DNA of 64,000 nucleotides from Isoetes taiwanensis. Its lineage: Eukaryota > Streptophyta > Lycopodiopsida > Isoetales > Isoetaceae. Of this stretch, positions 34,155 to 44,218 are shown in pieces. Location: the NCBI GenBank assembly GCA_021234155.1, contig JAJEKV010000064.1:7814001-7878000 (forward strand). The letters are read 5' to 3'. Both the position numbers and the translations under genes were made by a program. The first letter of the stretch is position 1; the number at the start of each line of letters is the position of its first letter. A model generated the notes under the pieces. It saw only the letters and a list, made by a program, of their open reading frames with translations, was not told where the DNA came from and searched no databases.

Positions 34155-36864
34155 TATGTAGAGAAATACTAGAATTTATGGTTGCTACAATCTAAACTAA
34201 TGGTGGCTGGTGCAAAGCATGTTTTACTACGCTAAAAATCTATTCTATTCTATTCTATTGTTAATCTTGATATTTAATTCACGTAGTGTTCCACGATCTC
34301 CATTGACGACAATAAAGTTCAACGCAATTCGTTATGTTGCCTTAGTTCAATAAAATGTTAAGCGGTTTGCTTGTCCAAGCATTGTCTCAAGTTGTCTTTC
34401 CATATGTTTAAAATTAATGCCACTAATGCTACATAAGTAAGTTTAGTAGTAGTAATGAGTAGTAGTGAATTTAAACTATGTTCCACACTATTGTCTAGTA
34501 TTCTATTCGGCGCCCCTTTGCTCCCAACAGAGACATGATGCGTCCATTCCCTTAACTTGTACCATGCATGATGGCCATGCATTTGACCAACATCATTAGG
34601 CGTATCCACGTGGCTACACTCTCTTCTTACTCATGCATACCCTTGCATCTATATTGCACGCTTTAGAAATGTCAGCCTCCTTACGGAATGCAACTTATGC
34701 GTAATTTTATAATATGTAGTTTATGGATCTGCGTCGTTATACGCCATTAATCTCCTAGCATAAACATTCTATATCTTGACCACCATTGTTGAAACCTACA
34801 CTTCTAAAGTGATCTCCCTTTCATAAGCTAGATATTTGTAATCCAGTTTCCACATTAGTATAGTACCTCTCTAATGTGTTCTATTGCAGATAATCATACA
34901 CCACTTCTCCATCAACTACATGGTGCTATATCTAGATGCGGTCCCAATGTCCATGCCCCCACAACATGGAAATGGGGAGCGATTTTTGTGCAAATCCGGC
35001 AGTCTAGTTCTAGCGATCTGGCGATGGATTCGGAGCACTAAGCAGTAAGGGCTGGTAGATCTGGAGCACTGCAGGAGCTGCGACCTACCCATTTGTAGCT
35101 ATGATGCCTTGTTTTTGCCCTTTTCTTAACTTTTCTTTTGCATCCAGCTTAGCCTCTGTTTGTGCATCCCGGTATGGCGATCTGTTTCGACTTCCACATG
35201 TATCTGGCTAGGTTTTGCATGCCCTGCATTCTTGCATGCGTCTGTCGGAAGTAGATCCGGTAGCCTAAGTGCTTGCATGGGTCTGCCAGAAGTAGATCCG
35301 GTAGCCTAAGTGCTTGCTCGCTTGCAAGCTCAAGGAAAACAGAGCTATTTAGTAATGCGGACCTCTTTTTTGCTTTGCCAGGCTTCAAGTGCAGAATCAT
35401 AGTTTGCAGCGACAGATCTTCTATTGTCACCAAGAGATATCTTTTTATTTCACTCTGTTCTATATATTTCTTGGTTGATTCTATTTGATTCTAAGGAGGT
35501 TCATCCTCCTCTATAAAGACTATCATTATCTGTTGTAACAGACTGCTTAGTTGCCGCTATTGTTGGATTAATTATCTGGTTAAAGTGTGGAAAGGTAGAA
35601 GATGATTTTCTAACAACTGTGCCAGGGGCACCCCTTAAATTCTCTCTCAAACACCTTGAAGATGCTACTGGTTATTTCCAAACAAAATTAGGAGAAGGTG
35701 GATTTGGCCCTATTTCTGGTGGAAAATTAAAAGATAGAAGAAGTGTGGCAGTAAAGAGGCTTCAAGGAACCAAACAAGGGCAGAAGGAATTTGAGCCCGA
35801 AGCGAGGACTCTAGGAGGAATAGATCACATAAATCTGGTGAGACTGTATGGGTTCTGTTTAGAAGGATTAAACTGTCTTTTGGTTTATGAATGGATGCCA
35901 AATGGGTCTCTGGATAAATGGCTCTTTGGTGAAGACCCAGGTAAGGTATTATCTTGGGAAACTAGAATGGCCATAGACATGGACACTGCTCAAGGGCTGC
36001 TATATTTGCATGAGGGATGCTCTCTTCCTGTTCTTCATCTAGACATCAAACCCCAGAACATCTTTCTGGGTGAACATTTCCATGCCAAGCTTTCAGATCT
36101 GGGCATGGCCAAGCTGATCAACCAAGACATGATAATCACTCCCCCAAATATTTCCACTTCCACCACATAGGCCAAGCAAGAGCTCAGCATTTGCACCACA
36201 CAGTTAAGGGGAACTCTTGGTTACCTTGCTCCAGAATTTATTGCTGGCTCTAAAGCTACCAAGAAATGTGACATCTATAGCTTCGGCATTGTGCTTCTCG
36301 AAATCGTCACTGGACAGAGAGTGATCCGTTCTCGAGACACCATAAGCGGATATATACCTAATTGGGTTTTTGAAAAAGTAAGATCTGGCAATATTATGAA
36401 GGCTGTAGATCCCAAACTGAACGGAAATTTTGAGCCTGGCAAACCAGAGCAGGTCATCCGCCTGGCATTTTGTTGCATCACTCTTGATCTAGAAAAGAGG
36501 ACCACAATGCCATAAATCATGCATATCTTGCAGGAAAAGATGGAGATTCCAGAGCCTACCTTCTCAGAAAACATGGGTCTAGCCGGAAATGCTCTTTCTT
36601 GGACTCATTCAAGCACTTCACAGCATGAAACTTCATTCCAGTTCGGCGGTTCGAATAGCATCAAATAGCAACAAGTCTGACCGCCAGTTTACTGGCAACA
36701 ACCAGTTTGGAGTAGTCACCAGGATATCCTAGGATATGCTAGATAGAATATACTTGGATATGCCACAAACCCACATAAGCGAGAGTTTGCCCCCCTAGGG
36801 GCAACCCAAAAAGATAATTTTATTTACCAAAAAACTGGGTAGCCGGAAAATAGATATATCTAAA
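34155..36864. repeat. R unit, copy 1 of tandem duplication
   Basis: About 98% identical by eye to 44219-46897. It contains a (TATTC)n stretch near 34240, a 39 bp tandem duplication (AGAAGTAGATCCGGTAGCCT core) at about 35235-35315, and the receptor kinase pseudogene. With P it forms a 4.45 kb unit. Confidence 0.9.
35542..36680 (+). pseudogene. S-domain (SD2-5-like) receptor kinase, kinase domain only, copy 1
   Basis: From an acceptor at 35541 the frame gives a membrane segment (DCLVAAIVGLIIWLKCGK), then a Ser/Thr kinase: GEGGFG loop (followed by PISGG where S-V-Y/F-G is usual), VAVKRL lysine, LVYEWMPNGSLDKWLFGE, HLDIKPQNI catalytic loop with Asp kept, DLG in place of DFG, LRGTLGYLAPEF, CDIYSFGIVLLEIVTG. 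The layout is that of G-type lectin S-receptor-like kinases of the SD2-5 group. The extracellular lectin exons are absent upstream. In-frame stops: TAG 36168-36170 (shared with copy 2), TAA 36513-36515 and TAG near 36666, both private. No start codon for the membrane exon. Not functional. Confidence 0.85.
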
Positions 36865-38619
36865 GTGAGAGTTCACACCTACTTGGTGAAATTTCTTCGT
36901 ATTTATATTATTTTTCTTTTTATGATTGATAGGCTTACAAAGAAAAACTTCCACGTGGTTCCTATGCTCAAATAGCATCCTCTTCTGTTCTGGTCGCCAT
37001 TGAGTCAGTCAGTTATGAGTTTCTTCTTTTCCTTTCCTCCCAATTTTTATATATATTTGTATTGTTCCCACATGACGCTCGTGGCTTTGAAAATCCTATT
37101 TTTTGGGATGAATAATTCACAGGTTCACCCGAACCTTATCTAGATTTGTCCTAGCAAATTTGTGTTCTTCCCACAGAAAGGACAAAAAGGGGAAGAACAC
37201 AAATTTTTTTGTTTTACCGTGCAGTAGGTAAACGATGTGAATTGCTTGCTCAGGCTGTAGAGGAAAGTGAGACGCAACTTACGGAAACCACTGTATACTA
37301 TCTGTTGCAGCTGCCATTCGCCGATCAAAATCCCTTCGTAGCCTCGTTAACGTTTTTTCTGACCCAAGCAGAAAGGAGAGTATTGTTGTGTAGCATCCTC
37401 TTCTGATTCGCAACCCAGTTTAAAGAATAGTTTTATTAGGTCAAGGAGCACATTAGGGGTAAAGAATATTGTGAAACAGTTAGAATCTGCAAATGGAATA
37501 GAGGAAACTTGGAACTTTTTGGATGATTTAGCAGAGGTGCTTTCGTGCCCTGCTGGAACCTATTGGTTGTCATTATTAGATGCCCTGCAAAGAGCAGAGC
37601 ACAGATTATCTGCTGCAAATCAAAGTCTACCTGATTTGCCCTTTCTGTAGGATCTGCAAAGTAGACTCGTTTGAAGCAGGGTCTCGAAGCAGGGCCACGA
37701 AGCAGAGTCTATCGGGTGAGGCTTCTCCTTTACTTTTCATCTTTACTTTTCACCCCTGCTCTGCCATAGGTAGAAGCAAACTAACAGATTGAAGGGCTTT
37801 CGAAGAAACAAAATCGAACTCGCATCGCTTGGTCTTAGACCCTGTAAGAAAAATTTTGGATTCAAGCAATTAACAAAAGTCTTAAAGAAAAGATGACACA
37901 TACCTCCAAAGCCAGGATGGGTCGCCTTGCTGGAGGGTCGCCTTCTTTTTTCTTTCCTCTGCACTCTGGCTTTAACTTATTGCCTTTTGGAGCATCATCT
38001 GAGCATCCCTTTGCTTTTTCAAAATCATCATAAAACAATATTCTTCTTGCATTGAAGATCCTAGCATCGCTATTTGGCATAACAGAAATCCTCTGTTTAA
38101 GCCAAGGCGACTTCCAACCTAAAGAATACACATACCGGATTGATCCAGAAATCACAAAAGAAAATCCAAAAGCAGCAAGATCCATGTCCGCATCGCATTC
38201 TATTGCCAGATAATACTAACTTGCCGCTTGAGTTTTATATGTTATTAAGATCTCTAGATAAACTTAAAACAGCTAAAAACTTTGGATGCCCCTTTGCATG
38301 CGCACTTTTAGCAATCTCCCCAGCAAGAATCTAGATCATTTGGCCTTACATCGAATACATAGACAGAAATTTCACAGTGAGAAATTTCTAAGCAAAAACC
38401 AGCGCGATATAAACAGAGGCCCTCGACACAAAGTGCTAGGGTAGCCGCAGAAGCCGGAGCTTTTTGTGCTAGGTATCGCAGAAGCCGGAGCTTTGCTTGC
38501 ATTTTTAATGGAGTAGATGATCTTCAGGACTCGTGGCGTGTAAAAAGAAAAAAAGATTGCGGCACAGAAAAATTAGGAAGGAACAAAAACAAAAATGAAA
38601 AATTGCAAACTGAATTACA
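36865..38619. repeat. P unit, copy 2 of tandem duplication
   Basis: Starts at AGTGAGAGTTCACACCTAC, immediately after the R copy 1 tail, and ends ...GAATTACA exactly where the 5.6 kb Helitron begins. On the minus strand the exon-like frame (about 38185-37909) keeps GCSDDAPKG, missing in copy 1, and ends ...LALE at a GTATGT donor. A following minus exon (KTKRCEFDFVSSKALQSVSLL) ends at about 37755. Product unknown. Confidence 0.9.
37254..37650 (+). pseudogene. unidentified gene end, copy 2 (last exon open)
   Basis: A first block after TTGCTCAG (37254-37379) reads AVEESETQLTETTVYYLLQ, then LPFADQNPFVASLTFFLTQ. A second, 37440-37650, reads STLGVKNIVKQLESANGIEE, then TWNFLDDLAEVLSCPAGTYW and on to SLPDLPFL and a TAG stop, without interruption. 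The two blocks are not in a compatible phase with the splice sites I can see. Copy 1 has a nonsense codon here. Unknown family; the open frame with biased composition suggests a recently lost or still used C-terminal exon. Confidence 0.4.
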
Positions 38620-38639
38620 CTAGTTATGGTGCCCGGCGT

Positions 38640-38918
38640 TGCCGGGCGTAGTAACAATTTGAGAAGTGGTTGTTTAATGCTAAAATAGGATTTTTGGTGC
38701 AAATCTGCATTTGAAGATTGTAGGAGCAACAATGGAGCACAAAATTTGTATTCTCTCAATATATATTTCATATACAACAATTTGGGCATTTCCACTCCAA
38801 CTATTGGCATTGTCACGATATCAGTCATAAGAAGTTGTGTATGTCCAATGTGTTGGTTTGGAAGTACGATTTCGTTGCAAGGAATGATGAGGTTTTCGAG
38901 CATAAGATGTAGATCCAA
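38640..38918 (-). pseudogene. possible Helitron helicase C-terminal relic
   Basis: The minus frame has HLMLENLIIP, CNEIVLPN and DIVTMPIVGVEMPKL, which can be laid over the Helitron/PIF1 helicase tail (VMLLRNL-P, LCNGTRL, IV-G-G-VFIPRI). Position close to the 3' terminus and orientation fit the element. Similarity is weak and by eye. Confidence 0.35.
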
Positions 38919-41280
38919 TAAGGTGCTAGGTGTGTTGAGTTGCCCTAGTATAACAATGAGTTGTGTTATTTTTTAATTTACGGATTTGTAGACGTATGTA
39001 ATGAACTAACAATGGCTATTTAAAAAAAAAAAAGTGAAGTCATATAGATGATAAAGTCATTAGTGGTTGAGAGAGAGATGTTGGATGACGTGTGGGGTGA
39101 ATGTGTATAGATACAAAAGATATTATTGTTTTAGAATGTTAATTATCAAGGCATTCATCCATGTAGAATCACAACAAATAGGACATCTCCATTTTAGTGA
39201 GCAACATTATTACTTTGCCCACATGGTCTAACTTGGATCATGTCGTAATTCTTTCACCTTGTGCTAATAATATTGCAACAAACTTTGTAAGATAGTTATG
39301 ATCGCTCCAAGTTTCGATAAAGTCCATAACTATAGAATATTTTTTTTTGGTTTCATTGTTTGCCGGAATAAACAATGTGCCTTAGTGCAGGCAACAGTAA
39401 TATATAGCAACTCTTTAAGATTCATCGGTGAAGACAAAAGACCATTGTGTCCAAAATTTTGAATCTGATCTCAAATGTTGTACTATAGATATGTGATATT
39501 ACTTTGTGTACTTTTACTAAAATGATTTTACGATGAAGCATTTTCGGGCTTTAACAGCCTATAGGAATTTTCCTTGCAATAATAAAGCAATAATAGTTAT
39601 AGTTGAAGTTGTGTATATCCCTCTTTGGTTTTTACTTTGAAACTGAAAGGAAAACAATAGAGGAAGTTGTATCTCACAATTTTGAACATTTTCTATTATG
39701 GAACTTGGAAGGTGTATTATGTGGTTATAGTGGTTTATGGAAAGAACAATGTGTGAAGTTGTGGGTTGTTGAATGTATGCGTCCAACAATATAAAGCATT
39801 CCTACAAAGAATTTATTGGTGGGTTTCATTATTGTTCGCTTTATAATGACATGAAGATGCAATGTTGAAAGTGAGAACCTGCATCTTTAAAACCATTCTC
39901 TTAAAAGGAACAAAGATGACACTATGGACTATATTAGACATTAGTTTTCTATCCAACCAAATGGAGTTTTGAATGGTCTACCTAATCTCATGCGAAGTGT
40001 TGCAACAAAAGGAAAACCTACATCTGTGACTAATTTTTGCATATTAAACGACAATTCATCTTGCCTTGTCATCTTCACCTATGCTTATAAAAAGAAGAAG
40101 ATGATGTTATCTTTCGTCGCATGTGGATAGCTAGCTATTGCCTGTTATAGGTTTCTGTGTGTTCCTAAAACTCTTTACTTTGAGAGGTACAATTATTGGT
40201 TTCATTTGGGGGAGGGGGGGATTTTTTCATCATTTAAAATATGCATTGAGTAGCTCGGGCAATTTATGACTTATTTGGCATGTAAAGTAGTTGTTATGTA
40301 GGGTATTAAGTTGAATTGCAACTGGCATGAAAAGTCAAGACTACCTTTCAAATGAAAGCAGAATGGTCTTCAATTTCAAATACAATATTTATTTCTCTAT
40401 TTCCTATTGTTGAGTTTCCTAAGTGTACATTACAAAAAGTGGAGACTATTACAAAGAGGTTCAGTTGGCACATTTATGGTAACTTTTCTGGATGATGTGG
40501 CATGCCTTTTTTATGTTGGTGTAGCCTAAATGGCAAGTATGTATAGCTGTGTAAGCTATATCAACGTTTTATGGTTTAGGATATAGCATGGGTTGCATGT
40601 AATTGGGCTAGCAATTGCGTTCTTTGGTCAAAAATCATTAATATTTATTTTTAGTCTAGGAAACAATCCAAGGGCATGTATACCCTATAATCTATGATTT
40701 TCCACTTAAAAATTTTCAAAGACAAAGAACAGACAGTGGCCCAAATGAGGAATTCTGAACTCAAAATATGTTATTCTATGTTCCTGCATTTTTAAGCCTG
40801 ATCTATAATTTTTCATCTAAACATTTTCAAGACAAACAGTATAGTGGCTCAAAGTGAGGAGTTTTTTTTGCAGCCCCTCTATTTTTTCTTGGACTTAGGT
40901 GCCAACCATGGCTATAACTACCTCTGTTTAGATAGGGGCACCCAACAGCTATGTCTCGCACCAATAGTAATGTTGTCCCCGGATTTAAGTGAGAGCCAAG
41001 AGATTGATTTAAGAACGGCTACACACTGGCCACATGCATACTTGGTAATTCCACACGTAATGTAAAAGATAATTAGTTGGCATCACAAACAATGGTCTTC
41101 TAAACATCTTGAATTCTGGTCTTCTAGAAAATGCAAACGTTTAGTTGGCATTAGAACGGTGGTCTTCCAAAAATGGGCTAGTGCCACAAAGTGAATGCCA
41201 AAGGCACATATTTATATATCATATGTGTCACTGCAACATTTCTTTGTATTGTCTGTACAATACAACAGTATAGATTTTCA

Positions 41281-41746
41281 AAATAGATATGTAGAACCCA
41301 TTGTTACAGCTACTTTCCTTCTCAGAATGTCATGTACCTAATGAACGTCATGTACCTAATGTTGGATATAGAAGGATAATGAATGTCTCTCCTCCCGCTG
41401 CAGAAAATATGATTTAAAATACCATGAAGTGATTTTCTAGAAACAAAGTACAAAGACAAAGCAAAAATAGACACAGCAAGTCTGGAGTAACACTTGGCTC
41501 ACAATCGGGTCCGAAATAGATATGTAGAACCCATTGTTACAGCTACTTTCCTTCTCAGAATGTCATGTACCTAATGAACGTCATGTACCTAATGTTGGAT
41601 ATAGAAGGATAATGAATGTCTCTCCTCCCGCTGCAGAAAATATGGTTTAAAATACCATGAAGTGATTTTCTAGAAACAAAGTACAAAGACAAAGCAAAAA
41701 TAGACACAGCAAGTCTGGAATAACACTTGGCTCACAATCGGGTCCG
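41281..41746. repeat. 233 bp tandem duplication inside the Helitron
   Basis: Two head-to-tail copies, 41281-41513 and 41514-41746, starting AAATAGATATGTAGAACCC and differing at only a few positions (for example TATGATTT/TATGGTTT, CTGGAGTAA/CTGGAATAA). Each copy contains GTCATGTACCTAATG twice. Confidence 0.95.
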
Positions 41747-42993
41747 TCCCATAGCTTCCCCCGTAATGCTCCGCTCCAGATTTTGTCTTGTCACATCCCT
41801 CTATCGCTTCTGCAATGCAGAAAATGACTTTGTAAAAAGAAAAAGAAAAAGGCTACCTGCAGAGCAGACTGTGTGCTAATGATATTCAGCTCTAACAAAT
41901 CAAGAAGACGCCCTAGATCAACAGCAATTAGCATCTGCAGAATTCCATGCTCCAATTATTGCACTAATGTTATTATATTGCAGGTTATGAAGGTGCATTA
42001 TGAAGAAGAAATCTGAAAAGAGTTCAGTTGGTGTAGCTGTGATTCAAGATATGGAAATCCTCAATGGACACAGTTGCACAATATATAATCAGCTAGCAAA
42101 ACCTTCTTCATATCATGAGTACTGCACAAAAACAACACAACATTAGAAATAAGCATTTGCATTAGAACATTAATTACATTGGCACCATCATAGTTTATAT
42201 GAAGAGAGGAAACACTGTTGGTAAGTACGAACAATTGAGTGCAAAATCATGGCCCATTAAGTAAAATAACCAAGACATTGCGGGTCCTCCACATGTCTTC
42301 CATGCCGCTAGATCTTCCCATGTCAAAATTATGCGAAGGTCATTTTTGGCTTCATCGGGTACTTCATTAAAATTTTTTGCCCAGAAACAAAATTAATAAC
42401 GGTCGGATGGCCTATTGCTTCCTTTTTCCAAAACCCAGGCCGAATGATGGCCTGTTTGGCAAAGTAAAAAGAGTCAGCTTCTTTGACCCTTACCTCTTGA
42501 AGCAAAGAAATATACATCTCAATGAAGGAAGTTAAATCTTACGCAAATTATTGGCACAAAATATAAAGATCACCTGCAATACAACAGTAATGAGGAAGCC
42601 AAGTTGAACCTCAAAAGTATTTCCAATCCCGAATCTGTCATCAAATAATTCGAAATTTCATATATCCGAGCTCTATACTAAAGAGACAAACTTGATCATT
42701 CACCTGCAATAGAAAATGCCAACATTAAACGCATAAATTTGATGTTAGAAATCTTGAAGGAACAATGAGAAATATATGGATGCAAAACAATTTCTTCTGA
42801 GACAAAAGGGAGATGAGATGAATAGAATACATAAGCAATACATGCTCAATGATTGGAACTATAGAACCCTATGCATACATAGTATAACCAAGAGCTAGCA
42901 AACTCAGTAATTTCGAATTTGCTGTAAGACGAAGACCTAGAGCACGATTCATGGCCAAATGTTGCTTGTCAAGTCAAGCAGCATACATGGCAT

Positions 42994-43110
42994 CCATATC
43001 GAGCCTGCATATTGAAGTAAACAATATATCTTTCTGCTAAATGCTTGAGATGCCATATCGAGCCTGCATATTGAAGTAAACAATATATCTTTCTGCTAAA
43101 TGCTTGAAAG
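42994..43110. repeat. 59 bp tandem duplication
   Basis: CCATATCGAGCCTGCATATT and the following bases are repeated at 42994 and 43053, almost without change. Confidence 0.92.
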
Positions 43111-43429
43111 TCTTGTAAGTGTTGTTGACAGGGATGCTAATAGTTGACAATTGCATGGGTGAAAAAGTGGATCTAGTGAAGAAAATGCACCTATTACTTC
43201 ACATCTACTATTGAAACCTCTCCCTTCACAACATTAAAATGGTCAAAACTAACATATACTAAGCAATTGTACAATCTTATCTGTTTCTACTCTGCAGACA
43301 GTAAGTCCAATAAAGGTGAGAATGCAATTCATATCCATGAAACAACACAAATCTTTTATTCATTAACACAAATGATATGGAACTGCTAATGCTAATGTTA
43401 GTTTGTATAAACCTCAAAGAGAAGACTCG

Positions 43430-44053
43430 CTCTGCCTGTGCTTGTATCTGAAGCAACAAATTTGAATTTGATGCAACAACATGGAGGCTTGTAAATCTGC
43501 TCTCTGCAACTTTGCAACTTTGCAACTGCCTGAAATAAAAGGTTTGGGTGGTCAGGTCTTTTAGCTGTCACATAAAAGAATTTGTGCATCCCAAGCCCAT
43601 ACATAAATGCTTAGAACCAAGCCTCAAGGCTTCCTATAAGATACAAATAACCTCCTAGAACCAGAGCAAATAAACACAACCAAAAATATCTAACATTTAT
43701 GCTATTCACTGCCTAGCCTACAAACGTTGCTGCATAAGCATATGTGAACTTGATGTAATTTTTTTACACGGAGATGATGACAACCTAAGAGCATCAGAAT
43801 AAATAGAATCGTGAAGCTATGAAATCTTGCAAGAAGACGTCTGCCAGTGATAGAGACGAAATACGGCCGCCAAAGAATCAGGGCTGCCACAAATAATCCA
43901 AGAAACAAATACAGTCGGTAAAACCCGAATGCTCAAAAACTTATAACACAGGATAAGGCTCATGAATCGAGAAGTGGGATAAAAATCAACCAGATAGAAG
44001 CCACTCCTGCAGTCATTCGTGGCATGCATGCCGAGATGAAGGATCGGGTTCAA
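43430..44053 (-). other. possible captured gene pieces in Helitron
   Basis: Minus-strand frames near 43702-43930 (LFLGLFVAALILWRPYF) and a block at about 43545-43412 flanked by TTTCAG and GAG|GTTTAT splice-like sites look partly exonic. Plant Helitrons often carry host gene fragments. No product could be assigned, and chance open frames are possible. Confidence 0.25.
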
Positions 44054-44218
44054 GAAGCCCTGCTAAAAAACATAAGCAAAAAATATTCCCGATTTTTGAA
44101 AGAACGCCAAAATTTTCCGGCCACCAAAAAACCAATAATCTTAGGAAATCACCCTTAAAAAAAAAATCCAAAACTTTTTTCACCAGCCGGAAACTTCCAA
44201 ATTAACAAGATTGATTGA

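Larger units (their letters stand above)
38620..44218 (-). mobile_element. Helitron, 5,599 bp, complete ends, CTAG type
   Basis: Read on the minus strand it starts TCAATCAATCTTG (after 44218) and ends with hairpin GCCCGGC-AAC-GCCGGGC (38647-38631), 7 nt, then CTAG (38623-38620). It is flanked by host A and T. Comparison with P-R copy 1 (GAATTACA|TATGTAGAG at 34154/34155) shows insertion exactly between A and T without target duplication: the classic Helitron signature. The body is mostly AT-rich non-coding DNA with a 233 bp tandem duplication and a weak helicase-like relic near the 3' end. No replication-initiator (HUH) domain was seen, so it is non-autonomous now. Confidence 0.9.

Noticed and set aside
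35149-35433. Minus open frames upstream of the kinase copies (35149-35433, 45287-45475)
   Set aside because: No domain; partly built from a 39 bp tandem repeat and present only because the unit is duplicated.
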